Notes: generated from the sequence alone by a model not told the origin. Positions 1 through 9,374 are shown, counted from the first letter of the stretch. The stretch: DNA of 22,491 nucleotides from Paracoccaceae bacterium (GCA_030625695.1 DAOUQK010000016.1:1-22491), one strand, 5' to 3'. Numbers and translations are program-made.

Positions 1-276
1 CCGGGTCAGCGCGAGGCTGTGCTGGCAATGTTCAACTCCAATGTCCCCGCTGTGCTATCCGAAGACGGCTGCATCGCTTACGAGGCGACAATCGACTCCG
101 AAAATGCCGGGCCGATGCAAACCGCATTTGGTCCTGACACCTTTGTTGTCGTTGAAAAATGGGCCAGCTTGGCAGCTCTTGGCGCGCACGCTAACTCGAC
201 GCATATGAAGGCTTACGGCGTCAGCACCAAAGACATGCTGGCCGATCGCGTGATCCACATCCTGTCGCCCACTTAA
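1..276 (+). CDS. Antibiotic biosynthesis monooxygenase (ABM) domain protein, 5' end outside window
   Basis: The frame is open from the first base, and codons before the first internal GTG (19) continue the fold (PGQREAVLAMF), so the true start lies upstream of the window. Visible residues run through a strand-helix pattern (PAVLSEDGCIAYEATID), the family-typical FVVVEKWASLAALGAHANS block, and an AYGVSTKDMLADRV C-terminus. ABM proteins are small (about 95-105 residues) dimeric ferredoxin-like-fold enzymes or quinol-type monooxygenases; many remain of unknown substrate. It ends 79 bases before the molybdoenzyme on the same strand, so co-transcription is possible but not shown. Fold assignment is fairly secure; substrate is unknown. 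Confidence 0.75.
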   Translation, partial: PGQREAVLAMFNSNVPAVLSEDGCIAYEATIDSENAGPMQTAFGPDTFVVVEKWASLAALGAHANSTHMKAYGVSTKDMLADRVIHILSPT

Positions 277-355
277 GGAACAACCTCTCCCACACAGATG
301 TGGTTGGACAGACGGGATAGATCAGGCAAAGAATACGGCACCAGGGGAGGCGGCC

Positions 356-2608
356 ATGGCAGAACGTGGGAAAAGACAAACCAAGGTGACATCGAGCCAT
401 TGGGGCGCGTTTGAAGTCGACGTCGAGGGCGATCGAATTATTGCAACCCGGCCATTTATTCACGATCCGGAACCAACACCGTTGTCAGACATCATTCCCT
501 TGGCCGTTCATCACCGGGCCCGGGTTGCCCGACCCTCAATTCGCCGCGGCTGGCTCGACAAGCGAGATCGCACCGGGCGCGGTACGGATGACTTTGTGGA
601 ACTGCCCTGGGACGAGGCGTTGGATATTGCAGCCATCGAACTGGATCGTGTGAGAAAGACCCATGGTAATGAAGCCATTTTCGGAGGCTCTTATGGCTGG
701 TCCTCGGCGGGGCGCTTTCACCATGCGCAGAGCCAGGCGCACCGGTTCCTGAACTGTATTGGTGGTTATGTCGCGTCCTTCGGAAGCTATTCTACTGGCT
801 GCGCTCAGGCGATCATGCCGCATGTCTTCGGGGAACCGTTCCTAAAGCTTATCTACGAAAAGCAGGACAGCTGGCAAACGATCCATGACCACACCGAGAC
901 GCTCGTTATGTTCGGCGGGATCAACCCCAAGAATTCACAGGTGAGCATGGGCGGAATCACTGAACACCGGACAGCTGGGTGGTTCGACACGTTTGCCGAA
1001 AAAGGCATACGCTGCGTTAATATCGGACCGCAGCGGGTCGACGCGCCTGCAAGTTGCGAATGGATTTCAGTGCGTCCTGCATCGGACACGGCCCTGATGC
1101 TTGCCCTGGCTCATGTCATCGAAAGCGAAGGTCTCACCGATAAAGATTTTCTGAGCCGCTGTACAACAGGGTTCGATCGCTTTCTCGGATACCTGATGGG
1201 GAAAGACGATGGCGTGCCGAAATCTCCGGAATGGGCGAGTCCCCTGTGCGGTGTTGAGCCCGACACGATCCGTGGCCTCGCTCGCCGTATGGCAACAACA
1301 CGCACTCTGATCACACTCGCATGGTCGCTTCAGCGAGGCGAACACGGCGAACAACCCTACTGGATGTCTGCCGTACTTGCCGCGATGCTCGGCCAGATAG
1401 GCCTTCCTGGCGGAGGAGTCGGATATGGCTATGGGGCCATCGGCGGGATTGGAAAATCACTCAGGGGCATGAGTGGCATGACCTTTTCCCAAGGTAAGAA
1501 TCCTGTCCAAAAGGTGATCCCGGTTGCGCGAATTGGGGACATGCTACGAAACCCGGGGGCACATTACGATTTTAATGGCAAACGCGAGCCGTATCCGGAG
1601 ATTCGGCTGATCTACTGGGCAGGCGGAAACCCATTCCATCACCATCAAGATCTGAACGGGCTGCATGACGCCTGGCAACGACCCGAGACAATCATCGTGC
1701 ATGAACCCTGGTGGACAGCGACCGCCAAACGTGCCGACATCGTCTTTCCGGCCACCACGCCATATGAGCGAGAGGATATCGGGCGGTCAAACCTGGACGA
1801 ATATCTGTTTTACATGCCGCAACTTATCCCACCAGTGGATGCGGCCCGCGACGACTATGCAATCTTCGCCGGGCTTGCAGAACGTCTTGATGTCGGGGCT
1901 GTCTTCACCGAAGGACGCGGCACTGAGGATTGGGTTCGTCACCTCTATGATGGGTATCGCGCACAGGCAGCAGGCGATGGCATAGAGGTGCCGGATTTCG
2001 AGACGCTGAAGGCCGAGAACTGGGTTCAGTTGCCGATCAGGACGAAAGGAGCAAATCGCGGGCTCTTTGCCCCGTTCCGGGAGGATCCGGAAGGTGCACC
2101 ATTGAAGACACCGTCAGGCAAAATTGAAATCTTCTCCGAAACGATCGACAGCTTCGGCTATCTTGATTGCAAAGGTCATCCGATTTGGCTCCCGCCGAGC
2201 GAGTGGCTTGGAAATGCGACCGAGGCCGCCCCTTTGCATCTTGTCTCGCCGCAGCCCGGCGACAAGTTGCACAGCCAACTCGAATGCGCCCTTGCGGATG
2301 TGAGCGGCGCGCGGCCGGAGGCGCTCGTCATTCACCCAATTGACGCGCAAATGCGAGGTGTCAAACAGGGCAACCTTGTGCGTGTCTATAACGCCCGTGG
2401 CGCCTGCAGGGCCCGCGCGGCGATATCTGAGGATATCCGGCAGGGTGTCGTGGCACTCGCAACCGGTGCCTGGTTCGGCGATCCCGGCGACAACATCGAT
2501 CCTCACGGGAACCCCAATGTGCTGACGTTAGACGTCGGAACCTCTCGCCTTGCGCAGGGATGTAGCGCACATACTGCACTCGTTGACGTCGAAATTCTCG
2601 AGCTTTGA
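356..2608 (+). CDS. Molybdopterin-dependent oxidoreductase, biotin/methionine sulfoxide reductase (BisC/DMSO reductase) type
   Basis: A 750-residue bis-MGD molybdoenzyme of the DMSO reductase family. Residues 111-120 (GSYGWSSAGR) carry the active-site Tyr113 and Trp115 that correspond to Tyr114/Trp116 of Rhodobacter DMSO reductase. The YSTG motif at 145-148 supplies Ser146, the expected Mo ligand of the Ser-ligated BisC/TorA/DorA clade. The C-terminal molybdopterin-dinucleotide-binding domain ends with TSRLAQGCSAHTALVDVE. There is no Fe-S Cys motif and no twin-arginine signal at the N-terminus, which favours a cytoplasmic BisC-like enzyme (family length about 740-780) over periplasmic DorA/TorA. 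The ATG at 356 is preceded by a strong GGGGAGG ribosome site at 344-350. Likely substrate is an S- or N-oxide (biotin, Met or DMSO sulfoxide); which one cannot be read from sequence. No electron-transfer partner or chaperone gene is adjacent. Confidence 0.92.
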   Translation: MAERGKRQTKVTSSHWGAFEVDVEGDRIIATRPFIHDPEPTPLSDIIPLAVHHRARVARPSIRRGWLDKRDRTGRGTDDFVELPWDEALDIAAIELDRVRKTHGNEAIFGGSYGWSSAGRFHHAQSQAHRFLNCIGGYVASFGSYSTGCAQAIMPHVFGEPFLKLIYEKQDSWQTIHDHTETLVMFGGINPKNSQVSMGGITEHRTAGWFDTFAEKGIRCVNIGPQRVDAPASCEWISVRPASDTALMLALAHVIESEGLTDKDFLSRCTTGFDRFLGYLMGKDDGVPKSPEWASPLCGVEPDTIRGLARRMATTRTLITLAWSLQRGEHGEQPYWMSAVLAAMLGQIGLPGGGVGYGYGAIGGIGKSLRGMSGMTFSQGKNPVQKVIPVARIGDMLRNPGAHYDFNGKREPYPEIRLIYWAGGNPFHHHQDLNGLHDAWQRPETIIVHEPWWTATAKRADIVFPATTPYEREDIGRSNLDEYLFYMPQLIPPVDAARDDYAIFAGLAERLDVGAVFTEGRGTEDWVRHLYDGYRAQAAGDGIEVPDFETLKAENWVQLPIRTKGANRGLFAPFREDPEGAPLKTPSGKIEIFSETIDSFGYLDCKGHPIWLPPSEWLGNATEAAPLHLVSPQPGDKLHSQLECALADVSGARPEALVIHPIDAQMRGVKQGNLVRVYNARGACRARAAISEDIRQGVVALATGAWFGDPGDNIDPHGNPNVLTLDVGTSRLAQGCSAHTALVDVEILEL

Positions 2609-2926
2609 GGTGCGATGCAATATAAGCTGATTGCCAACAAACCCCGGCAAGGCTGCGCATAACAGCAACCTTCGCGCCATTTGGGTCAAAGGATACGAAG
2701 GTTCGCATGCCCCTCGTTGCCACCGTTGAGGCGGGCTGCACTGGACGGCCGGTTCATGCCCAAGTACGCCTGATAAGGCTGCGCTGATTTCAAGGACACA
2801 CAGTGTGTGGCGACCAGTGAACCGGCTGGGGACTCTCAAATCTGAAACTTCGCGACAGCTGGCAAATCCCAAGCGATGCCATTGCCCGGCGTTTCGGGAA
2901 AGCCGAACTGTCGTGAACCAGAGTGT
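2609..2926. other. 318-base spacer between convergent genes, possible decayed sequence
   Basis: This spacer separates the stop codons of the molybdoenzyme and the DSD1-type gene. No convincing gene or hairpin terminator was found. The minus strand carries an open frame (2528-2872) with phrases such as HTLCVLEISAALSGVLGHEP, but it runs into the antisense of the molybdoenzyme and has no recognisable domain. Its look is that of a widespread non-coding repeat or a decayed insertion rather than a gene; this is an impression, not an identification. Confidence 0.3.
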
Positions 2927-4021
2927 TCACCACCCATCCTGGCGCGCCCAAATGCGTCCATCGGTCAGGTGATACTCGCCATAACCACCAGCTGCGGTCA
3001 GGCACGCGTGACCGGGCAGAATGCGCACCATGCTGCCAACCGGCAACTGATCAAACACAACAGGGTCATCAATTTTGACGCTGCCATGTTCCTGATGCAC
3101 GATATCAATCGCCAGGCCCAACGGAGCGAGTGTTTCGACATCGCACAGCCAACCGAATTTTGCTTCCGGCAGGAAATTGTTCGCGCCGATATCCTTGGAC
3201 ATGGCCAGCGCACCGGCGTCCACAGTCAAGACACCTGCACCTTTGTTGTGCCCTATCACAGTTGCGAGAACTGTCAGGGCTATGTCATCCAGGCTGCATA
3301 TGTTGCGCCCGTATTGAGACAGGTCGCAAAGCAGGTAGATGCCCGCCCGGACCTCGGTAATTCCACTGAAATCCTGGGCATGCAGAACAGTGGGTGTGGA
3401 GCCAACGGAAACAACGGAAACCGGCTGTCCCGTCGCGCGTATCCTTTCTGCAGCCGCGACTGCTGCCGCAATTTCTTCCTGCGCTATCTTCTTCACCTGC
3501 GCCATCTGGTCAGTGCCATAAGAATGGCCCGCATGGCTCATGATTCCGCGAAATTGCGGGCCCAGAATACGGGCGATATCCAGTAGTGCCAGGTCATCCT
3601 GCGATAGTCCACCTCGGCTTTCACCACAGTCTATTTCGATCATAACCGGATTTCCCAAAGCACGATCGGCCACTGCCTGTGCCATGGCCGTTGAATCAAC
3701 GGTTAGAACCAATGATTTTCCGGTGGCTTCGCTGATTGAGGCAACCCGGTTAAATTTATTTGGTGTGATGCCAACCGCATACAGGATGTCGTCAAAACCG
3801 GCATTGGCAAAGTATTCGGCCTCAGCCAGCGTTGATACGGTTATGCCGCCCATCCGCCCGCCGGTTGCAATTTTCGCAACTTTTGTGGATTTTGGTGTCT
3901 TTACATGTGGCCGCAGGAAAACGCCTTTGGATTTACAATGCGCCAGCATCCGGTTTGCGTTAGCGGTCACTCGATCCACATCCAATATCAGGGCGGGGGT
4001 TTCCAGATTGATGAAATCCAT
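2927..4021 (-). CDS. DSD1-family PLP enzyme (D-threonine aldolase / D-serine deaminase / 3-hydroxyaspartate aldolase-like)
   Basis: A 364-residue fold-type III (alanine-racemase-like) PLP enzyme. The N-terminal half has LETPALILDVDRV and the PHVKTPK motif, in which Lys41 is the expected Schiff-base lysine. The C-terminal beta domain carries LPGHACLTA (His338 and Cys340), the divalent-metal site of the DSD1/D-threonine aldolase group. Such enzymes cleave or dehydrate D-beta-hydroxy amino acids in the cytoplasm; the exact substrate is not deducible. An upstream in-frame ATG (4108) exists, but the start at 4021 is preferred: it has an AAAGGGAT ribosome site about 10 bases upstream and opens with the family-typical MDFINLETPALILD, whereas the extra 29 residues include the translation of a 9-base tandem repeat. 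It faces the molybdoenzyme tail-to-tail. Confidence 0.85.
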   Translation of the reverse strand: MDFINLETPALILDVDRVTANANRMLAHCKSKGVFLRPHVKTPKSTKVAKIATGGRMGGITVSTLAEAEYFANAGFDDILYAVGITPNKFNRVASISEATGKSLVLTVDSTAMAQAVADRALGNPVMIEIDCGESRGGLSQDDLALLDIARILGPQFRGIMSHAGHSYGTDQMAQVKKIAQEEIAAAVAAAERIRATGQPVSVVSVGSTPTVLHAQDFSGITEVRAGIYLLCDLSQYGRNICSLDDIALTVLATVIGHNKGAGVLTVDAGALAMSKDIGANNFLPEAKFGWLCDVETLAPLGLAIDIVHQEHGSVKIDDPVVFDQLPVGSMVRILPGHACLTAAGGYGEYHLTDGRIWARQDGW

Positions 4022-4035
4022 GTGAGTGCAATCCC

Positions 4036-4062
4036 TTTGGCTCGTTTGGCTCGTTTGGCTCA
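4036..4062. repeat. Three tandem copies of a 9-base unit
   Basis: TTTGGCTCG, TTTGGCTCG and TTTGGCTCA lie head to tail, 15-41 bases upstream of the chosen start of the DSD1-type gene, in its leader. The copy number could vary by slippage. Because the unit is 9 bases, changes would not alter the frame of a longer N-terminus, if one were used. Confidence 0.9.
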
Positions 4063-4424
4063 ATAACGGGATTCTAACTGAAGGTACATCAGCCGCATCT
4101 TTGACCACGATACATCAAAAGGGAAAAATGATCTCTGCAGAACCAATAATCCCCATACCCAGAAGTTTGATCCTAAAGCTCACTTGATCGGCGGCTTGGA
4201 GGCCTTGCAAGCAGTTGTTTTAACTACCTTTCCCAAGGTGACTGCTGGAAGGCATCCAGCTATACACCCAATCGCTGTCAAAATAGTGCCTGACGCTGCT
4301 ATCCACGCCGAAATTTCGCAAACCGTGGAATAAAAAATCTGCGCGTGGGGGGAGTGCGGGTCTGCGGGGAAAGGGCTGTGGACTTTTGACCTACCCCCCC
4401 CGGCCTGTCTGGCGGCTGCAAGGT
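4063..4424. other. Non-coding stretch beside phage HNH remnant
   Basis: About 360 bases between the DSD1-type gene and the HNH pseudogene. A minus-strand frame (4180-4440) reads MPRKVDLAAARQAGGGRSKV and then a hydrophobic tail without recognisable family. A G-rich run on the minus strand (around 4391-4402), directly after the HNH coding part, resembles the end of phage HNH genes next to the packaging region, so part of this stretch is probably further decayed phage sequence. No RNA gene or regulatory motif was recognised. Confidence 0.35.
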
Positions 4425-4780
4425 CTACTTTTCGTGGCATTGCTTTTCGCTATCGTGCCAAGCCTTCGTCACAGCCTGCAGGTTGCTGGCATCCCAAAAC
4501 AAAACGAGATTGCCGCGATGCGGCCTGATGTGGTCGACCACCGGGCTGTTAGGCGCGGGCGCTTGCCGGACAGCAGCACTCCGGTTTGCTGGCACGTCCA
4601 GCCATCACGGGCCGGGATCACCAGCCGCAGATCACGCTACCGCTCTGTATTGTAGAGGCGGCGCAGGTTGTTGCCCGTGCGCCAGATCTGATCGCGGGCA
4701 CGCTTGGCCGTCTGGCGATCCGAATACCCGAACCAACGAATGCAGCGCCAGGCTCGAAGAGCATGATGCGCCAAAATGCT
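4425..4780 (-). pseudogene. Decayed phage-type HNH endonuclease
   Basis: Minus-strand translation gives a degenerate HNH nuclease split over two frames. From 4780 down: WRTGNNLRRLYNTER, then a TAG stop (4637-4639) where family members carry Trp, then RDLRLVIPARDGWTCQQTGV. A one-base loss after LLSGK moves the remainder into another frame: NSPVVDHIRPHRGN, FWDASNLQAVTKAWHDSEKQ, ending at a TAG (4425-4427). The DHI, N and HD elements of the HNH active site are therefore present but cannot be translated continuously. Such small HNH proteins are encoded next to terminase genes in many tailed phages. No other phage gene survives here, so this marks an old prophage or prophage fragment. The family call rests on motif recognition. 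Confidence 0.7.
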
Positions 4781-4825
4781 TTAGCATCTGCAACGCCCAT
4801 CCAAGCTTTCAAAAAGCCTCTGCCC

Positions 4826-7800
4826 CTATTCTTCGCGTTCGCCGTTCTCCCGGCGCACTAGCCCCAGATCATGCAAAATCAAAAACATTGCTGGCGTGAC
4901 AAAAAGTGCCAGCAATGTCGCCCCTGTCAGTCCAAAGGCCAGACTGGCGACGATCGGGCGCAGAAACTGGGCTTGGGTGCTTTGCTCGAACAACAGCGGG
5001 CCGAGGCCGACGATCGTGGTCAGCGACGTCAGGAAAATCGCGCGGAATCGGTCGCGCACCGCACCCTGCGCGGCCTCCATAAGATCGCCACCCTCGGCGA
5101 ATTTGTCCTTCATGAACCCGACTAACAGAATTGACCCATTCACCACGACCCCCGCCAGGGTCGCCAGCCCGACAAGGCTGGGCAGCGATATCTGCAATCC
5201 CAGCACCATGTGACCCCAGATTACCCCCACGACACTTAACGGGATCGCCACGAATACAACAACCGGCTGCACGAAGCTGCGGAACTGGAAGGACAGGATA
5301 AGATACACGCCGAACAACCCGATCGCCATGTTGCGCGCCAGAGAGGCTCCGGTGGTTGCGGTATCCTTGGCTTCGCCCATGATCGTCACTGTCACTTCGG
5401 GGTGGGTTTCGGAAAGGCCGGGCAGATATCCAACCTTGAGCGCTGCCATCAGTTCGCGGGCATTGGCCACATCGGGATTGATCGAACCCAGCACTGTTAC
5501 CGAGCGCTGGCCATCAATCCGGTTGATACTGGCAAATCCACGCGCCTGTTTGATGTCGGCCACTGCCGACAGTGGTACCAAAGCACCCTCTGGCCCGGCA
5601 ATGCGCAATTGTGAGATGTCACTCATCGCCATCCGGCTGGCGCTGTCCAAGCGCGCAACAATGTCGATGCCACCCAAATTGTCCTGCACTTCAAGCACCG
5701 AGTCGCCGCGGAATCCGGCGCGCAGTTGGGTCGCGATCGCCTGCGCGCTGACCCCCAAAGCCGAGGCCGCGGCCGGGCGCACGGTGATTATATATTCCGG
5801 CTTGCCCGGTTGCAGGTCGAAATTTACGTCACGCACCCCGGCAAACGCTCGGAAAAACTTGCGAATTTCCTTTGCGGTTTGGCGCAGTTCTTTTAGGTCG
5901 GGACCCTGAAGGCGGATGTCGATCGGCTTGCCCCCTGCACCGCGCTCTTTGTCAGTGAACCGCAGGGCGGCCATGTCGGGCATTGGACCGGTCAGTTTTT
6001 TCCAGCGATCAATAATATCCTTCACTTCGCTCGATCGTTCCCCGGCGGGTAGCAACTTGGCACTGACAGTTGCCATATGCGGCCCGGTTTCCGGCGTGTC
6101 GGAATTGACGCTGTAGGTCACCGTATAGCTTTGCACCAGTGCCTGACCTTCCGGTTGGTTCGGCGTCCACTCGGCGTTCATCTTTTTCAGAGCTGTGACC
6201 GCTTTGGCTACCCGTTGCTCGGTCCGTTTCAGGGGCGAGCCCTGAACCAGCAACAGCCGCGCTTCGACCGTGTCGCTTTCCAGCCGGGGAAAGCTTTGGA
6301 ATTTCAGCAGTCCGCCAGTGATCGGCGCGATCGAAATCAACAGCAAAAATCCAGCCATGCCCATGGTCAGATACCGAAACCGCAGGGTCAGACCGGCAAA
6401 AGGCACCACGATCCTGTCGCGTACCCAGTCGAACGCGCCATTGACCGCCCGGTTGATGCGCCCCGGCGGCCGGTCGTCTTTCAGCGCGTGCTGCATGTGG
6501 TGGGGTAAAACCAGAAAGGCTTCGATCAGGCTGACGATCAGGGTGATAACCAGAACGATAGGCAGAAATTTCAGCACCGCCCCGATCTTGCCCGCCATCA
6601 GACCCATCGGTCCGACAATCATCACCGTTGTCAGGAACGATGATGCAACCCCCGGGCCCACCTGAATGGCACCGTTCACGGCCGCCTGTCGCGCAGTTTC
6701 GCCTGACTGGCGGCGGCGCACGATATTTTCCGAGATCACGATGGCGTCGTCCATCAGCAGACCAATCGCCACCAGCAGCGCCACCATCGTGATCATGTTG
6801 ATGGTCAGCCCCATAAGTTGCATGACAAAAATCGTGCCCAGAAACGATACCGGCAACCCCATGGCGACCCAGAATGACATGCGGAAACCAAAGAACAGCC
6901 ACATCGCCAACAGCACCATGATCAGGCCCTGAATCCCATTTTCGGTAATGATGCGGAGCCGGTCGCGGATGTTCGAGGTTGAATCCTGCGAAATCGTCAG
7001 TTCGATATTTCCGGGTGCCTCGGCGCGCGCCTGTTCCAGTTGCCGGTCCAGAGCCGCCTTGACCTTTAGCGCATCCTGCGTGGCCAGTTTGCTTACCGAC
7101 ACAATCGCCGCGCGCTTGCCGTTATAGTAAGCAGCCTGGGCCAAATCCGTGAAACCAAGCGAGATCGTCGCGACCTCGCCCAACTGTACTTCGCCGCCCG
7201 TCGCCGAGCTGACCAGTGGAATCCTCGCCACCGCGCCCGCATCGCGGCTTTCACCCAGAAAACGTATTGCGGCCTCACCAAATCGTCCCTCCAGCGTTCC
7301 GGCTGGCATGCTCAGACTGCTGCGCGCCAATGCATCGGAAACGTCGCTTATGGTCAGGCCAAAGCGCTGCAGATCGGCGGCCTTGATTTCAACCGCAATC
7401 TCGCGCCCTGAAAACCCCGAAACCGAGACCTGGGCAATCACCGGATCAGCCTTCAAACGCTCGGCCAGCGCATCGGCATAGGCTAGCAATACCAACGGAT
7501 CCTCGGGCCCTGTTACCGCAATCGAGGCCACCGCCGCCACCCGCTCGATCACCCGGGCAACCGGATCCTCGACCTTGTCGGGAAAGCTGCTGATGCCGTC
7601 AACTGCCGCTTTGACGTCATTGTGGAACCGCGTCATGTCGGCACCTTCGACCATTTCGGCGGTGATAAGTGCCATGTTGTCACGCGAAAGGCATCTGAGT
7701 TCGGACAAATTGTCGATCGCCCTGATCGGGTCCTCGGCCACCTGGCATATGCCGGATTCGACTTCGGCCGGGGTGGCACCCGGATAGGTCACCCGTACTT

Positions 7801-7930
7801 CTACATCGGTCGGTGGCACCAACGGGAACGTGTCGCGCTGTAATGTCGGCGCGGCGGCAATCCCCAGGGCCAGCAGTGCCAGCATCAGGATATTTGCCGC
7901 CGTCGGGTGGACGACAAATTGGCGGATCAT
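4826..7930 (-). CDS. RND efflux transporter, inner-membrane permease (HAE1/AcrB-like)
   Basis: A 1034-residue proton-driven pump of the AcrB fold, full length for the family. TM1 lies near residues 10-30. The first periplasmic loop has the usual YPGATPAEVE start, and a second TM block begins near 335. TM4 carries GLLMDDAIVISENI with the paired Asp394/Asp395 equivalent to AcrB Asp407/Asp408. The second half repeats the pattern and ends with a TM block and a charged tail (LVRRENGEREE). In TM10 the position of AcrB Lys940 is taken by Asn931 within VVVNGSILLVGF, as in a large uncharacterised RND clade; many members of that clade read N-D there, while this one reads N-G. The ATG overlaps the stop of the adaptor gene (ATGA at 7927-7930), implying translational coupling. 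Substrate is unknown, and no outer-membrane factor is adjacent. Confidence 0.93.
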   Translation of the reverse strand: MIRQFVVHPTAANILMLALLALGIAAAPTLQRDTFPLVPPTDVEVRVTYPGATPAEVESGICQVAEDPIRAIDNLSELRCLSRDNMALITAEMVEGADMTRFHNDVKAAVDGISSFPDKVEDPVARVIERVAAVASIAVTGPEDPLVLLAYADALAERLKADPVIAQVSVSGFSGREIAVEIKAADLQRFGLTISDVSDALARSSLSMPAGTLEGRFGEAAIRFLGESRDAGAVARIPLVSSATGGEVQLGEVATISLGFTDLAQAAYYNGKRAAIVSVSKLATQDALKVKAALDRQLEQARAEAPGNIELTISQDSTSNIRDRLRIITENGIQGLIMVLLAMWLFFGFRMSFWVAMGLPVSFLGTIFVMQLMGLTINMITMVALLVAIGLLMDDAIVISENIVRRRQSGETARQAAVNGAIQVGPGVASSFLTTVMIVGPMGLMAGKIGAVLKFLPIVLVITLIVSLIEAFLVLPHHMQHALKDDRPPGRINRAVNGAFDWVRDRIVVPFAGLTLRFRYLTMGMAGFLLLISIAPITGGLLKFQSFPRLESDTVEARLLLVQGSPLKRTEQRVAKAVTALKKMNAEWTPNQPEGQALVQSYTVTYSVNSDTPETGPHMATVSAKLLPAGERSSEVKDIIDRWKKLTGPMPDMAALRFTDKERGAGGKPIDIRLQGPDLKELRQTAKEIRKFFRAFAGVRDVNFDLQPGKPEYIITVRPAAASALGVSAQAIATQLRAGFRGDSVLEVQDNLGGIDIVARLDSASRMAMSDISQLRIAGPEGALVPLSAVADIKQARGFASINRIDGQRSVTVLGSINPDVANARELMAALKVGYLPGLSETHPEVTVTIMGEAKDTATTGASLARNMAIGLFGVYLILSFQFRSFVQPVVVFVAIPLSVVGVIWGHMVLGLQISLPSLVGLATLAGVVVNGSILLVGFMKDKFAEGGDLMEAAQGAVRDRFRAIFLTSLTTIVGLGPLLFEQSTQAQFLRPIVASLAFGLTGATLLALFVTPAMFLILHDLGLVRRENGEREE

Positions 7931-9222
7931 TTCGAATTCCCCTTACCACCAGCCGCGGCCTTGGCGATTTGCTGGGCGACCGATTTATCCTCGACCGGCT
8001 TCACCTTCATGCCCGGCACGGCTATCGACGGGTCAGTCACAACCAGCTTGTCACCTTCGGTCAGACCGTCCGAGATCACTGCGATATCGCCCATCGTGTA
8101 GGCGATTTTCACCTGGCGTTTTTCCAACGTTCCTTCTGGAGAAACCACCAGTGCCTTGCCGCCACGCACTGCATCCAGCGGGACCGCCAGTACCGGACGC
8201 TTGGGGGCCATCAAGATCACCTCGACGAACATGTTGCGCCGCAAGGGCGGACGTTCCCCGGCCTTGGCCTGGCCCACCGGCTGATCCACCCGCACCACAA
8301 CAGCGGTGCTTTGGGTGCGCGCATCAATCGCCTCGCCCAACCGGTCTACACTGGCATCCCAGATCACCGAGCGCCCCGGCACCGACAGCCTGACCTTTGC
8401 CTTCAGAGACAGAACCGAACCGCCCTCACCCGTGGCGCGCACCAGCGGCCCCAGTTGGCCAAAGCTGAACTGAGCGGCAATCTCAACCGCGTCGATACCT
8501 TCGGCGGTAAACAGTGTCTGGCCGCGGTTCACCACCTGCCCGATCTCGGCATCAACCGTGCCGATGCGCAGATCATAAGGCGCGGTGAGCGTGGTGAATT
8601 CAAGGCTGCGCGCCACTGTCGCGCGTTGGGCCTTCAGCACGCCGCGCTCGGCCAGATTCAATGCCAGCTGATTCTTCACATCCGTAACTTTGGCACGGGC
8701 AACCAGCTCTTGGCGAAGAGCCGTATCCACCCGGGTCTGGGTCGAGACACCTTGCCCCGCCAAATTCTGCTGGCGTTGAAGATCGGCGCGGCTCAAATCC
8801 AGATCGGCCTGGCTGATTTCCAGGCTGGCACCCAGCGTGTCATCCTTGACGTCCAGCGCTGCCAGCTGTGCGTCAATCTGCGCAAGCGACAGCAACAAAT
8901 CAGTCTCGTCGATCCGCAAAAGATCGGTCCCGGCCGACACGATAGTGCCGTTTTCCAGTTGATCCGAGGTCTCCACCACTTCGCCCTCGATCCGCGCAAC
9001 GGCCCGCCATTTGCGCGCAGGCACCACGGTTCCATAGCCGGTCACGCGCGGAGCCATGTCGATTGGAGCTATGGTCAGAACTCTCACCGGCAAGGGTGGG
9101 CGTTTTTTGTCTTTGCCAACGGGGGGCTGATTGAGTTCATCCGAATAGGCAATGGCCAAACCACCCAATGCAATTGGAACCACCAGAGCCAGAACCCGAG
9201 TTATTACTCTCAACCAAACCAT
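7927..9222 (-). CDS. RND periplasmic adaptor subunit (membrane fusion protein, HlyD/AcrA type)
   Basis: A 431-residue adaptor that links the RND pump to an outer-membrane channel. An N-terminal membrane anchor lies at about residues 4-26, with no lipobox Cys. It is followed by a beta-barrel/lipoyl start (VTGYGTVVPARKWRAVARIEGEV), a long alpha-hairpin coiled coil of about residues 105-205 (LSLAQIDAQLAALDVKDDTL onward), the second lipoyl half (FTTLTAPYDLRIGTVDAEIG), and a C-terminal beta-barrel and membrane-proximal domain (RRNMFVEVIL, PLDAVRGGKALVV). ATG 9222 is preferred over the adjacent in-frame GTG 9225; an AAGGG ribosome site is centred about 9 bases upstream. It is first in a two-gene operon with the pump, whose start overlaps its stop by four bases. 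No regulator gene flanks it. Confidence 0.9.
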   Translation of the reverse strand: MVWLRVITRVLALVVPIALGGLAIAYSDELNQPPVGKDKKRPPLPVRVLTIAPIDMAPRVTGYGTVVPARKWRAVARIEGEVVETSDQLENGTIVSAGTDLLRIDETDLLLSLAQIDAQLAALDVKDDTLGASLEISQADLDLSRADLQRQQNLAGQGVSTQTRVDTALRQELVARAKVTDVKNQLALNLAERGVLKAQRATVARSLEFTTLTAPYDLRIGTVDAEIGQVVNRGQTLFTAEGIDAVEIAAQFSFGQLGPLVRATGEGGSVLSLKAKVRLSVPGRSVIWDASVDRLGEAIDARTQSTAVVVRVDQPVGQAKAGERPPLRRNMFVEVILMAPKRPVLAVPLDAVRGGKALVVSPEGTLEKRQVKIAYTMGDIAVISDGLTEGDKLVVTDPSIAVPGMKVKPVEDKSVAQQIAKAAAGGKGNSK

Positions 9223-9374
9223 CACACACCCTTCCGTATCGCCTTAGATGAATGTGTTTAGGACAGCGAAGGACGTCTGAATAGTGGCATTACAGCACAG
9301 GGGTTGCTGCATTTGCTGGCCACATATGAGAAGCGAACAAGAAAGATCAGGAAAGGTGGCATCGGCCACAGTGG

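Noticed and set aside
2876..3586. Plus-strand frame of 236 codons
   Set aside because: It is antisense to the DSD1-type gene, which has active-site motifs; the plus frame has no family signature.
7813..9261. Long plus-strand frame of 482 codons
   Set aside because: It is antisense to the clear membrane fusion protein gene, has no recognisable domain and is rich in His/Arg/Pro from the GC-biased opposite strand.
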